The notes under the pieces are model-generated. The model saw nothing but the letters and a program-made list of their open reading frames with translations. It was not told where the DNA came from and did no database searches. Below, piece after piece: positions 48,777 through 57,233 of a stretch of DNA of 64,000 nucleotides. The stretch's first letter is position 1, and every line of letters begins with the position of its first letter. The position numbers and the translations under genes are program-made. Source of the stretch: Brachybacterium muris (lineage in GTDB: Bacteria; Actinomycetota; Actinomycetes; Actinomycetales; Dermabacteraceae); NCBI RefSeq assembly GCF_016907455.1, contig NZ_JAFBCB010000001.1, positions 620,001 through 684,000 on the forward strand. Reading direction: 5' to 3'.

Positions 48777-49742
48777 ATGACGACTCTCGTGATCGGTGGT
48801 GCCGGGTACATCGGATCGCACGTTGTGCGACTGCTTCTGGAGAGGGGGCAGCACGTGATCGTGGTGGACGACCTGTCCACCGGGTTCCGCGAGCGCACCG
48901 AGGGCGCCGAACTGGTGGAGCTGGACGTCACCAAGCCCGACGCGGTGGACAAGCTGGCCTTCCAGCTGCGAGCCTCCGGTGCCGACTCGGTGATCCACTT
49001 CGCCGCCCACAAGCAGGTGGGCGAGTCCGTGCAGAAGCCGGAGATGTACTGGCACGACAACATCGCGGGCCTGGCAAACGTGCTGGCAGCCTGCGCGAGC
49101 GCCGAGGTGCGCGACGTGGTGTTCTCCTCCTCGGCCGCCGTGTACGGGATGCCCGACGTGGACCTGGTCACCGAGGATCTCCAGCCGCAGCCCATCAACC
49201 CCTACGGCGCCACCAAGTACGTGGGGGAGTGGATGCTGGCCGATGCCGAGCGCGCCCACGACATGCGCACCGTGGCCCTGCGCTACTTCAACGTGGCCGG
49301 GGCCGGCTGGCCGGACCTCGCCGACACCCTGGTGATGAACCTGGTGCCGATCATCCTGGACGCCGTGGAGGCCGGCCGTGCACCCATCGTGTTCGGCACG
49401 GACTACGACACGCCCGACGGCACCTGCATCCGCGACTACGTGCACGTGCTGGACCTGGCCGACGCCCACATCGCCGCCCTGGACTACCTGCGCGGCGAGG
49501 AGCGCCCCCACCGGGTGTTCAACGTCGGCACCGGCACGGGATCCAGCGTGCTCGAGGTCATCGCAGCGGTGGGCCGCGCCCTGGGCAAGGAGCTCATCCC
49601 CGAGATGGGCGAGCGCCGCCCCGGTGATCCGGCGCGCCTGATCTGCTCCACCGAGCGGATCGAGAAGACCCTGGGCTGGTCCTCCAGCAAGGGCCTGGAC
49701 GATATCGTCCGCTCCGCCGTGGAGGCCCGTCGGCAGGACTGA
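48777..49742 (+). CDS. galE: UDP-glucose 4-epimerase
   Basis: GalE interconverts UDP-glucose and UDP-galactose for cell-envelope sugars. The 321-residue short-chain dehydrogenase-type product has VIGGAGYIGSHVVRLLLERG (NAD loop), HFAAHKQVGESV, FSSSAAVYG, NPYGATKYVGEWML (Tyr and Lys catalytic residues), RYFNVAGA and CIRDYVHVLDLADAH. ATG at 48777 is leaderless. It is convergent with ilvA. Confidence 0.94.
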   Translation: MTTLVIGGAGYIGSHVVRLLLERGQHVIVVDDLSTGFRERTEGAELVELDVTKPDAVDKLAFQLRASGADSVIHFAAHKQVGESVQKPEMYWHDNIAGLANVLAACASAEVRDVVFSSSAAVYGMPDVDLVTEDLQPQPINPYGATKYVGEWMLADAERAHDMRTVALRYFNVAGAGWPDLADTLVMNLVPIILDAVEAGRAPIVFGTDYDTPDGTCIRDYVHVLDLADAHIAALDYLRGEERPHRVFNVGTGTGSSVLEVIAAVGRALGKELIPEMGERRPGDPARLICSTERIEKTLGWSSSKGLDDIVRSAVEARRQD

Positions 49743-49756
49743 GACCCCGCCGCAGC

Positions 49757-51034
49757 TCAGGTGAGGTAACGGTAGATCGGGTCGCTGGGATCGATCCGCT
49801 CGATCCCCATGTTGGAGGCGGCCATCCGCGCCATCAGCGGCTCGAGGTCCTCCCGGTGCCCGATCTCCAGGCCCACCAGGGCGGGCCCCTCCTCGCGGTT
49901 GTTGCGCTTGATGTAGTCGAACAGCACGATGTCGTCGTCCGGACCCAGCACCTGGTCCAGGAACCGCCGCAGAGCGCCCGGCTCCTGCGCGAACGTCACC
50001 AGGAAGTAGTGCTTGAGCCCCTCGTGCACCATCGAGCGCTCGAGGATCTCGTGGTACCGCGACACGTCGTTGTTGCCACCGGAGACCACCACCAGCACAT
50101 CGCCCTCGGCCTTCACGGTGCCGGTGGCGACAGCAGTGGCGGCCAGCGCGCCGGCCGGCTCGGCGATGATGCCGTCCACCTGGTACAGCGAGAGCATCTC
50201 GGTGCACACCGCGCCCTCCTCCACCGCCACCAGCTCCGGCTCGATGGCCTGCACCATCGCCAGGGGGCCCGCGCCCACCCGGCGCACCGCGGCACCGTCC
50301 ACGAAGCGGTCCATCTCGTTCAGCGTGACCGGACGGCCGGCCCGTACGGCGGCGGCCATCGACACGGCACCGGCCGGTTCCACGCCCATGATCCGCACCG
50401 AGGGCGTGCGCTCGCGCAGCCAGGCACCGCAACCGGCCAGCAGCCCGCCGCCTCCCACCGGCAGCACCACGGTGGACGGCTCCCGGCCGTGCTCGGTGCG
50501 CAGCTGCTCGATCGCCTCGAGCGCCACGGTGCCCTGCCCCGCCATCACCACCGGATGGTCGAAGGGCGGCACCAGGGTGGCCCCGGTGCGCTCGGCGTCA
50601 TCGGCCGCAGCTTCGGCGGCATCATCGAAGGTGTCCCCCACCAGCACCAGCTCCACCCAGGGCCCACCGAGAGCCACGATCCGGTCGCGCTTCTGCCGGG
50701 GTGTGGTGCCGGGGACGTAGATGCGGCCGTGGATCTCCTGGACGGAGCAGGCCTGGGCCACACCCTGGGCGTGGTTCCCCGCACTGGCGGCCGCCACTCC
50801 GGCGGAGCGGACGCCTGCAGGCAGGGAGTCCAGGAAGAGGTGAGCACCGCGCAGCTTGTAGGAGCGCACGGACTGGAGGTCCTCGCGCTTGAGCCACACC
50901 GGCACCCCGGCGAGGTCACTGAGGCGACGGCTCAGGTGCACAGGAGTGCGACGCAGGACGGAACGGAGCTTCTCCGCCGCGTCCTCCACGTCGGTGGCCC
51001 CCAGCCGGGGACGGGTGCTCTCGCCGTTGCTCAA
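49757..51034 (-). CDS. ilvA: Threonine ammonia-lyase (biosynthetic type)
   Basis: IlvA converts threonine to 2-oxobutanoate, the first step to isoleucine. The 425-residue product has RSYKLRGAHLFLDSL (PLP Lys), AASAGNHAQGVAQAC, PVGGGGLLAG (phosphate loop) and VVSGGNND. A C-terminal ACT-like region (about 335-425: HYFLVTFAQEPGALRRFLDQ) suggests allosteric control by branched-chain amino acids. The start is TTG at 51034, chosen because AGGAGG lies just upstream and it fits the family N-terminus. Confidence 0.93.
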   Translation of the reverse strand: MSNGESTRPRLGATDVEDAAEKLRSVLRRTPVHLSRRLSDLAGVPVWLKREDLQSVRSYKLRGAHLFLDSLPAGVRSAGVAAASAGNHAQGVAQACSVQEIHGRIYVPGTTPRQKRDRIVALGGPWVELVLVGDTFDDAAEAAADDAERTGATLVPPFDHPVVMAGQGTVALEAIEQLRTEHGREPSTVVLPVGGGGLLAGCGAWLRERTPSVRIMGVEPAGAVSMAAAVRAGRPVTLNEMDRFVDGAAVRRVGAGPLAMVQAIEPELVAVEEGAVCTEMLSLYQVDGIIAEPAGALAATAVATGTVKAEGDVLVVVSGGNNDVSRYHEILERSMVHEGLKHYFLVTFAQEPGALRRFLDQVLGPDDDIVLFDYIKRNNREEGPALVGLEIGHREDLEPLMARMAASNMGIERIDPSDPIYRYLT

Positions 51035-51078
51035 GGGGCCTCCTGCGTCGTTCGGTTCTCCAAGGGGAAGGGCCGGGT

Positions 51079-51573
51079 TCAGGCCGGGTGGCCCGGGACC
51101 ACGAGGGCCGTGGCGATGGAGGCGATGCCCTCGCCGCGACCGGTCAGTCCCAGTCGATCGGTGGTGGTGCCGGCCACGGAGACGGGGGCACCGGCGGCCT
51201 CGCTCATCCGCGCGCAGGCCTCCTCGCGCCGGGAGGACAGCCGGGGGCGGTTGCCGATCACCTGCACCGAGATGTTGCCGATCTCGAAACCTGCCTCGCG
51301 CACCAGGCGTGCGGCCTCCGCGAGCAGCGTGGAGCCGGACGCACCGGCCCACTGGGGCCGGTCGGTGCCGAAGTGGGTGCCCAGGTCGCCGATCCCGGCG
51401 GCCCCGAAGAGGGCATCGCAGGCGGCGTGGGAGGCGACATCGGCGTCGGAGTGCCCCACCAGTCCGCGCTCGCCCTCCCACAGCAGCCCGGCGATCCACA
51501 GTTCGCGGTCGCTGCCCTCGGGGGCCACGGCGTGCACATCGACCCCGGTGCCCACGCGCGGCAGCGCCGTCAT
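51079..51573 (-). CDS. ispF: 2-C-methyl-D-erythritol 2,4-cyclodiphosphate synthase
   Basis: IspF forms the cyclic diphosphate in the MEP route to isoprenoids. The 164-residue product has [15 protein letters not shown] (metal Asp and His), [22 protein letters not shown] (His), [16 protein letters not shown] and [21 protein letters not shown] at 51573 overlaps the stop of the EIIB-like gene (ATGA), so the two are co-translated. ispD lies divergently beyond the EIIB gene. Confidence 0.95.
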   Translation of the reverse strand: MTALPRVGTGVDVHAVAPEGSDRELWIAGLLWEGERGLVGHSDADVASHAACDALFGAAGIGDLGTHFGTDRPQWAGASGSTLLAEAARLVREAGFEIGNISVQVIGNRPRLSSRREEACARMSEAAGAPVSVAGTTTDRLGLTGRGEGIASIATALVVPGHPA

Positions 51574-51866
51574 GCGCGGTCCCCGGCGATGCGGTCCAGC
51601 TTCTCGTCGATGTCGAGATAGGCCTGCTCGGGTCGGGTGCCCAGCAGCAGCGGCATTCCGGAGACACGGGGGATCCCCAGGGCGTCCGGCAGATCCACGG
51701 TGGAGACCACCAGGTCGGCGGTGAAATCTGGGGAGAGCAGGTCCATCACGGTGGCTTGGACCACCCGCAGATGCGGGCCCCGGGGAGCCACGTGCTCGCG
51801 CACCTGTCTCGCGAGCAGGGCGGAGGTGGCGATCCCCGCGCCGCACACGATGGCGATGGTGAGCAT
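51570..51866 (-). CDS. PTS EIIB-like protein (lactose/galactitol type)
   Basis: The 98-residue product starts [22 protein letters not shown], the phospho-Cys loop of galactitol/lactose-type EIIB domains, followed by [31 protein letters not shown] precedes the ATG. No EIIA, EIIC, HPr or EI gene is in the window. It is the first gene of an operon with ispF (ATGA overlap), so it looks like an orphan EIIB, possibly regulatory. Confidence 0.8.
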   Translation of the reverse strand: MLTIAIVCGAGIATSALLARQVREHVAPRGPHLRVVQATVMDLLSPDFTADLVVSTVDLPDALGIPRVSGMPLLLGTRPEQAYLDIDEKLDRIAGDRA

Positions 51867-51934
51867 GTCGACTCCTGGGAGAACTGGTGGGACAGGGCAG
51901 GACCTCGATTCTGACATGCTTCCGGGGCGGCGAC

Positions 51935-51940
51935 TACGAT
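51935..51940 (+). promoter_or_regulatory. -10 element of ispD (leaderless)
   Basis: TACGAT ends 6 nt before the GTG at 51947. Confidence 0.6.
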
Positions 51941-51946
51941 GCCCAG

Positions 51947-52699
51947 GTGACCCATCCTCGCCGCCACCGCCGCCCGCACCTGCGGGGGAAGGCCGCCGGC
52001 ATCGTGCTCGCCGGCGGTTCCGGCACTCGTGTGGGTGCCGGGATCAACAAGGCGTTCCTGCCGCTGTCCGGTCGCAGCATCGCCAGTTGGGGCATCAACA
52101 CGCTCGCCTCCGTGGAGGGCGTGGGAACCCTCGTGATCGTGGTGCGACCAGAGGATCTCGAGCACGCCAGGTTCGTGGCCGAGAGGGAGACGCAGCACCA
52201 CCTCGAGATCATCATCGGCGGCGACACCCGGCAGGAGTCGGAGCTGATGGCGCTGCGCCACCTGGCCGATCGAATCGACTCCGGTGCGGTGGACACGGTT
52301 CTGATCCACGACGCCGCCCGGCCACTGGTCTCCCACGGCCTGGCAGCTGCGGTGCTTCACGCCGCACGTGAGCACGGTGGCGCGGTCCCTGGCATCCCCG
52401 CCGCCGACGTGGCCCCGGTGGACGGCCCGGACCGCTTGGCCGAGGGTCGGTTCGATCCGTCCTCCCTGGTGCGGGTGCAGACCCCGCAGGGCTTCCGTGC
52501 CTCCACCATCCTGGACGCCTACGAGGCGGCCGCGCGGGACGGCTTCGTGGGCACCGACACCGCCTCCTGCGCCGAGGAGTACACGGACATCCCGGTAAGC
52601 TGGGTGCGGGGCGAGGAGACCAACTTCAAGATCACCTACGCGCAGGACCTCCTCCTGGCGCAGGACGTGGTGGCCGCGCTAGGTTTGAGGACCGGGTGA
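51947..52699 (+). CDS. ispD: 2-C-methyl-D-erythritol 4-phosphate cytidylyltransferase
   Basis: IspD activates MEP with CTP in the isoprenoid pathway. The 250-residue product keeps the nucleotide loop GIVLAGGSGTRVGAGINKAF (catalytic Arg and Lys), VLIHDAARPLVS and VRVQTPQGFRASTILDAYEA, all intact. GTG at 51947 is leaderless. A second, degenerate IspD-like gene is at 53059; this one is the likely working enzyme. Confidence 0.93.
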   Translation: MTHPRRHRRPHLRGKAAGIVLAGGSGTRVGAGINKAFLPLSGRSIASWGINTLASVEGVGTLVIVVRPEDLEHARFVAERETQHHLEIIIGGDTRQESELMALRHLADRIDSGAVDTVLIHDAARPLVSHGLAAAVLHAAREHGGAVPGIPAADVAPVDGPDRLAEGRFDPSSLVRVQTPQGFRASTILDAYEAAARDGFVGTDTASCAEEYTDIPVSWVRGEETNFKITYAQDLLLAQDVVAALGLRTG

Positions 52700-52706
52700 G
52701 GAGGGG

Positions 52707-53015
52707 ATGATGGCCGTCCAGGAGAGCTTCCTGCGCTGCACTGCCTGCGAGCAGGAGGCGGAGCACCAGGTCGTCTATGCGGGCCGCTTCGTCTCCGAGA
52801 TCCAGTGCACCGGCTGTGGTGCGGTGACGCGGCTGGATGTCAGCGAGGACTACCTTCCGGATCTGCGCCAGCGGATCTCCAGCAAGCCCGGTCGCCTGGT
52901 CCGGCGCCTGCGCACCGATCCGGGGGAACTGGCCTCCAGCCTCCCGGTGCGCACTCTGTCCAAGCCCGTCAGGATGCTGCAGGAGTTCCGTGCTGTCTGG
53001 CGCAGCCGCAGCTGA
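52707..53015 (+). CDS. Small zinc-ribbon protein
   Basis: This 102-residue protein has two Cys pairs (CTACEQEAEHQVVYAGRFV and IQCTGCGAVTRLD) forming a zinc ribbon in the first 45 residues, then a basic helical tail. ATG at 52707 or the adjacent ATG at 52710 could be used; GAGGAGGGG lies directly upstream and suits 52710 better. It follows ispD by 7 bp. Function is unknown; a nucleic-acid role is possible. Confidence 0.7.
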   Translation: MMAVQESFLRCTACEQEAEHQVVYAGRFVSEIQCTGCGAVTRLDVSEDYLPDLRQRISSKPGRLVRRLRTDPGELASSLPVRTLSKPVRMLQEFRAVWRSRS

Positions 53016-53058
53016 ACCGCCCACCCACGGCTGAACCGCCCGCCCGCGACCGAACGCC

Positions 53059-53766
53059 TCAGTGACGGCGGGTGAGGCCGTGACGGTGGGAGGTGTCCCG
53101 GGCCAGCCCCAACGCGATCTGGGCCTGCCACAGCCCCAGGCGGTCCACCACGGCGAAACCGGCGTGAGAGCCGTGCACGGTGCGCACCCGGGCCCCGCAG
53201 GCCAGTGCGGCGAGTATCTCGTCGGCCTCGTCGTCGGTGGTGGAGGCCAGTGCCTGCTCGAGCACCTCTCGGCGCAGCAGCCGGGGGCTCTGCAGGCTCG
53301 CCAGGGTGGAGCGGTCCACGTTGCGCAGCCCGGAACCCGAGGTGAGCTTGACCGAGTCGGTCAGCGGGATCACCGGCACCACCGCGTCCACGGATTCGTC
53401 CGCGCCGGACAGCACGTCGGTGATCACCGATGCGGGGGTGAGGGCGCGTTCCGCGTCCAGCACCATCACGGCATGCTCCTGGATCGAGGACAGCACCGCA
53501 GTCAACGCCCTACGCCGACCGCCCTCGGCCCCGCGCACCTCGATGCGGGGGCCGAGCACTCGCCGCATGCGCGGCACGGCAGACTCCCGGGTCAGGACCA
53601 GCGGAGCCGGCAGGGAGAACTGGGAGAGCGTTGTCAGCAGGCGCTGAACCAGGCAACTGCCGCCCAGCTCAGCGAGGGCCGGGATCTCCCCACCGGTCCC
53701 TCGGGCCTGCGGAGGCGCCAGGGCGAGCACGATGGGACGTGGGCGCAACGGGAGGCTCTGGTTCAT
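53059..53766 (-). CDS. Degenerate IspD-like protein
   Basis: The 235-residue product keeps the IspD outline: VMVLDAERALTPASVITDVL, VVPVIPLTDSVKLT, RNVDRSTLASLQSPRLLRRE. However, the N-terminal nucleotide loop, normally AAGxGxRxG with Lys, has become ALAPPQARGTGGEIPALAEL and lost its glycine-rich pattern. Its place directly downstream of carD is where many actinobacteria keep the true ispD. It may be a non-catalytic remnant or a repurposed protein. ATG at 53766 is 35 bp after carD. Confidence 0.75.
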   Translation of the reverse strand: MNQSLPLRPRPIVLALAPPQARGTGGEIPALAELGGSCLVQRLLTTLSQFSLPAPLVLTRESAVPRMRRVLGPRIEVRGAEGGRRRALTAVLSSIQEHAVMVLDAERALTPASVITDVLSGADESVDAVVPVIPLTDSVKLTSGSGLRNVDRSTLASLQSPRLLRREVLEQALASTTDDEADEILAALACGARVRTVHGSHAGFAVVDRLGLWQAQIALGLARDTSHRHGLTRRH

Positions 53767-53801
53767 GCCTGGGGCCGGGGGATGCTCGGTGAGGTGCTCG
53801 C

Positions 53802-54284
53802 TCAGGAGGCGAGGACCTCGTCGAGGATCGACTCGGCGTTGCCCTCGTCGGTCTTCTCCGCGAGAGCGAGCTCGGAGACCAGGATCTGGCGAGCCTTGGC
53901 GAGCATGCGCTTCTCGCCGGCGGACAGGCCACGGTCCTGGTCGCGACGCCACAGGTCGCGCACCACTTCGGCCACCTTCTTCACATCGCCGGAGGCGAGC
54001 TTCTCCACGTTCGCCTTGTACCGGCGCGACCAGTTGGTGGGCTCCTCCGTGTACGGCTGGCGGAGCACCTCGAACACCTCGGCGAGCCCCTCCTTGTCCA
54101 CCACGTCGCGCACACCGACCAGGTCGACGTTGTCCGCAGGGACCTCGATGGTCAGATCACCCTGGGCGACCTTCAGCTTCAGGTAGGTGCGCTCCTCGCC
54201 CTTGATGGTGCGGGTCTTCACCTCTTCGATGAGTGCGGCACCGTGGTGCGGGTAGACGACGGTCTCGCCGACGGCAAAATTCAT
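53802..54284 (-). CDS. carD: CarD-family RNA polymerase-binding regulator
   Basis: CarD stabilises open complexes by binding the beta subunit of RNA polymerase and the upstream edge of the bubble; it is essential in mycobacteria. The 160-residue product has the N-terminal Tudor-like domain ([20 protein letters not shown] through [15 protein letters not shown]) and a helical DNA-binding domain ([35 protein letters not shown]). ATG at 54284 has AAAGGGG upstream. It has a consensus TATAAT promoter and is divergent from the LpqE-like gene. Confidence 0.95.
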   Translation of the reverse strand: MNFAVGETVVYPHHGAALIEEVKTRTIKGEERTYLKLKVAQGDLTIEVPADNVDLVGVRDVVDKEGLAEVFEVLRQPYTEEPTNWSRRYKANVEKLASGDVKKVAEVVRDLWRRDQDRGLSAGEKRMLAKARQILVSELALAEKTDEGNAESILDEVLAS

Positions 54285-54333
54285 GTGGCTGGTCCCCTTT
54301 CCGGAGAACAGTCTAGCAGGGGGAGGGTGTGCT

Positions 54334-54339
54334 ATTATA
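54334..54339 (-). promoter_or_regulatory. -10 element of carD
   Basis: TATAAT on the minus strand is a perfect consensus about 50 nt before the carD ATG. No good -35 match was seen. Confidence 0.65.
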
Positions 54340-54381
54340 CGCGGTTTTTCCTGGTGGGTAACTTCCAGGGCGGCCCGCACT

Positions 54382-54397
54382 CATGCGCTGGCGCATG
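54382..54397. promoter_or_regulatory. Palindrome between carD and the lpqE-like gene
   Basis: CATGCGC-TG-GCGCATG, perfect 7-bp arms, lies about 45 bp upstream of the carD -10 element in the 224-bp divergent region. Confidence 0.4.
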
Positions 54398-54450
54398 CGG
54401 CGCAGGGGGAGTGGCGTGGCCGGTGTCGCCTGCGGACGAGGGTCCTGACG

Positions 54451-54476
54451 CCTGTCAGGTGGGGTACCCTGACAGG
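54451..54476. promoter_or_regulatory. Dyad over the lpqE-like promoter
   Basis: CCTGTCAGG (54451-54459) and its exact complement CCTGACAGG (54468-54476) bracket the -10 TACCCT (54465-54470). It is a likely repressor site or a hairpin at the 5' end of the message. Confidence 0.5.
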
Positions 54477-54508
54477 GCCCTCCCCGAGGAACCGAACAGG
54501 AGCTCCAC

Positions 54509-55018
54509 GTGCGTCGTCCCCGTCTCGCGCTCGCCGCCGCCGCGGTCGGCCTCGCCCTTTCCGCGTCCGGCTGCGCCTACCTCAACCCGGTGCAGACCCA
54601 CGAGTTCTACCAGGCTGCCGACGGCACCAACGCGAACCTCGAGGAGTCGGGCCGGCTGATGGCGGGTGTGCGCAACGCGATCGTCGTCCTCCCGGAGGAG
54701 GGTGACCCCGTCCTGTTCGGCGCCGTCGCCAACTACACCACCGAGGAGATGACCGTCGAGCTCGAGGGCACCTCCGAGGGCACCGTGGTGTTCTCCGGCC
54801 GCGTCTCCGTGCCCGCCGGCGCCACCGTGAACCTCGGTGTGGGCGAGAACGCCCAGCAGGTCCCGATCGGTCAGATCGACGTCCCCGCCGGCGCGAACAT
54901 GGCCCTCACCGTCACCGCCAACGGCCAGTCCACCGAGATCACGCTGCCGGTCACCGACACCTCGCTGGAGTACTACCGCGACGCTGTCGAGGGCGCCGGC
55001 GAGGGCGCGACCTCCTGA
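54509..55018 (+). CDS. LpqE-like lipoprotein
   Basis: The 169-residue product has a lipoprotein signal (LALAAAAVGLALSASGC, Cys near 22) and an immunoglobulin-like fold resembling copper-chaperone/DUF461 proteins, including ANLEESGRLMAGVRNAIVVL, ANYTTEEMTVELEGT and GQIDVPAGANMALTV. The His/Met copper ligands of PCuAC are not evident. The position divergent to carD matches mycobacterial lpqE. GTG at 54509 follows AGGAG. Confidence 0.75.
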   Translation: MRRPRLALAAAAVGLALSASGCAYLNPVQTHEFYQAADGTNANLEESGRLMAGVRNAIVVLPEEGDPVLFGAVANYTTEEMTVELEGTSEGTVVFSGRVSVPAGATVNLGVGENAQQVPIGQIDVPAGANMALTVTANGQSTEITLPVTDTSLEYYRDAVEGAGEGATS

Positions 55019-55029
55019 TACACCCGTCC

Positions 55030-55058
55030 TCCGGCGGCGCCCCTGGTCGCCCGCCGGA
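55030..55058. terminator. Hairpin between the lpqE-like gene and regX3
   Basis: TCCGGCGG (55030-55037) pairs with CCGCCGGA (55051-55058) across a 13-nt loop between convergent genes. Confidence 0.5.
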
Positions 55059-55120
55059 CGGCCGGCGCCGCCCGCGTCCAGCCAGCGGGCCCGCACTTCA
55101 GTGACTGGCGGTCCTGCCCC

Positions 55121-55508
55121 TCAGTGGGCGGTGGAGTCGAACTTGTAGCCCAGCCCTCGCACCGTCACCAGGTGCACGGGGTTCTTGGGATCATCCTCGA
55201 TCTTGGCGCGCAGTCGCTTCACGTGGACGTCGAGGGTCTTGGTGTCGCCCACGTAGTTCGCGCCCCACACCCGGTCGATCAACTGGCCACGGGTCAGCAC
55301 CCGGTCCACGTTGCGCAGCAGCATCTCCAGCAGCTCGAACTCCTTCAGGGGAAGCGCGACCTCCTGCCCGCGTACCTGCACCACATGGCGTTCCACGTCC
55401 ATCATGATGTGGCCGGCGTGGAGGGTGGGGTCCTCCTGGCCGTCGGCCGAGTCCTGACCGCGCCGCAGCACCGCCTTGATGCGAGCCAGCAGCTCGCGGG
55501 AGGAGTAG
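55121..55508 (-). pseudogene. regX3: 3' fragment of regX3 (DNA-binding domain)
   Basis: The fragment encodes SSRELLARIKAVLRR, then an OmpR-type winged helix (ALPLKEFELLEMLLRNVDRV, LIDRVWGANYVGDTKTLDVH, VTVRGLGYKF). Removing the IS and one GTAG copy joins it in frame to the receiver part at 58090-58398 (K-P-Y-S-S-R-E-L). In its present state it has no start; a frame from inside the IS reads into it but is not a convincing gene. Confidence 0.9.
55505..55508. repeat. Target site duplication GTAG, left copy, IS copy 2
   Basis: GTAG directly precedes the IS end TGAATATTCG and recurs at 58090-58093. Confidence 0.8.
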
Positions 55509-55621
55509 TGAATATTCGCCTCGCTGGGGTCCGCTGATCGAGGGTTCGGGTGCCACGTCGCTGCCGTAGCGGTGGCGTCGTTCGGGACCACCAGTGGTGT
55601 CGTTGGGGCCGCTCTGTCTAC

Positions 55622-55662
55622 GCTCCTTCCGCCGTGTGTATAGGGCACGCGGCGGAAGGAGC
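55622..55662 (+). promoter_or_regulatory. Hairpin over the istA ribosome binding site, copy 2
   Basis: Arms GCTCCTTCCGCCG (55622-55634) and CGGCGGAAGGAGC (55650-55662) are perfectly complementary over 13 bp. The second arm holds the istA ribosome binding site. TATAGG (55639-55644) in the loop could be the internal -10 element, placing the transcript start after the first arm. Confidence 0.75.
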
Positions 55663-55670
55663 AATCTGGA

Positions 55671-57233
55671 ATGGTACGGAAGATCAGGGCGAAGCTGGTG
55701 CTCCAGCTGCGCGCAGAAGGTCTGTCGGGGCGAGCGATTTCGTCCTCGCAGGGCATGTCCCGCAAGTCCGTGAGGGCGGTGTTCGAGGCCGCTGACGCTG
55801 CAGGGATCGGGTGGGGCGATATCGCGGACGTCGCCGATGAGCAGGTGTATGCCCGGTTGTTCCCGGGCCGGGGCGAGCACGAGAGCGTGTTCGCACAGCC
55901 GGACTGGGAACAGGTCCATCGAGAGATGGCCAGGGTCGGCGTGACGCTGAAGCTGTTGCACGGCGAGTACTTCGACGCGACCACGGCGGCTGGGGATCCG
56001 GCGATGGGGTATGACCGGTTTTGCCGCACCTACCAGCACCACGTCATGGTCACCGGTGCCGCTTCGAGAGTCGGTCACAAGGCCGGCCAGAGCGTGGAGG
56101 TCGACTGGTCCGGCCCCACGATGGAGCTGGCCGATCCGGTCACCGGCGAGGTCTCGAAGGTGTTCTTGTTCGTTGCCTGCCTGCCTTTTTCTCGTTACGC
56201 GTTCTGCTTCCCGGCGCTGGATATGCGCCAGGAGTCCTGGCTGCGAGCGCACGTAGCGATGTTCGAGGCGCTGGGCGGGACGGTCCCGAGGATCGTTCCG
56301 GACAACCTCAAGACCGGTGTGGTGAAGCACCCCCGCGAGGGCGAGATCGTCCTGAACGATGCGTATCGCGAGATGGCAGCGCATTACTCGGCGGCGGTGC
56401 TCCCGGGGAGGGTGCGGAAACCGAAAGACAAGGCGAGCGTGGAGAACACCGTCGCGCACGTCGCGACCTGGGTCATCGCCGGGCTGCGGGATCAGCGATT
56501 CACGTCCCTGCCCGAACTTGCAGCCGCCATCGGGCAGCGGATGGAGGCCTATAACGCGGAGCCGTTCCAGAAGCGGCCCGGATCCCGCGCCAGCGTGTTC
56601 GACGCGGAGGAGCGGCCGCTGCTGACGCCGCTGCCGGCGGTGCCCTACGAGATCTCGACATGGCACTACGGACGACGAGTGGGCAGGAACGGGCACGTCA
56701 CGTTCGCGCGGAACTTCTACTCCGCGCCGTTCGCGCACATCGGCGCGAAGGTCGATCTGCGCATCACGGCCCGGACGCTGGAGATCTATCAGGGCAGCCA
56801 GCGACTGACCAGTCACCTGCTGCTCCCGGAGACCGCGAGCAATGAGTACCGCACCAACGACGCGGACCTACCTGCGGGCGAGCGTTTCCAGGCCTGGGAC
56901 GCGCAGAGGGTGCGGGCGTGGGCAGATCGGGTCGGGCCGGCCACGGTGATCGTGATCCAGCGGATCTTCGAGTCCGTGCCGATCGTGGAACAGGGCCTGG
57001 ATCCCGCGTTGGCGGTGCTACGGCTCTCTCGCCGCTTCTCCGTAGATCGGGTCGAGGCGGCCTGCGCACTCGCGCTGACGGGACGGGTCCGTTCACCGCG
57101 CTATGCGCATCTGCACCCGATCTTGGCCACCGGGCAGGACAAGGTCGCCGCCCTGCGTCCACCCCGCGAGGAACCCGCGGAAGACGGCGGATACGTCCGT
57201 GGCGCCGACTACTACGCCGGAGGTGTCCGGTGA
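55671..57233 (+). CDS. istA: IS21 transposase
   Basis: This 520-residue DDE transposase matches the product at 38754-40316: first Asp in VEVDWSG, second in IVPDNLKTG, Glu in KASVENTV, and an N-terminal helix-turn-helix. ATG at 55671 lies 9 nt after GGAAGGAG, which is sequestered in a hairpin. The stop overlaps istB by 4 bp. Confidence 0.95.
   Translation: MVRKIRAKLVLQLRAEGLSGRAISSSQGMSRKSVRAVFEAADAAGIGWGDIADVADEQVYARLFPGRGEHESVFAQPDWEQVHREMARVGVTLKLLHGEYFDATTAAGDPAMGYDRFCRTYQHHVMVTGAASRVGHKAGQSVEVDWSGPTMELADPVTGEVSKVFLFVACLPFSRYAFCFPALDMRQESWLRAHVAMFEALGGTVPRIVPDNLKTGVVKHPREGEIVLNDAYREMAAHYSAAVLPGRVRKPKDKASVENTVAHVATWVIAGLRDQRFTSLPELAAAIGQRMEAYNAEPFQKRPGSRASVFDAEERPLLTPLPAVPYEISTWHYGRRVGRNGHVTFARNFYSAPFAHIGAKVDLRITARTLEIYQGSQRLTSHLLLPETASNEYRTNDADLPAGERFQAWDAQRVRAWADRVGPATVIVIQRIFESVPIVEQGLDPALAVLRLSRRFSVDRVEAACALALTGRVRSPRYAHLHPILATGQDKVAALRPPREEPAEDGGYVRGADYYAGGVR

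Noticed and set aside
55121..56029. A fusion gene reading from inside IS copy 2 into the regX3 C-terminal domain
   Set aside because: The IS part is a shadow frame of istA with no domain, and no promoter or ribosome binding site supports it.
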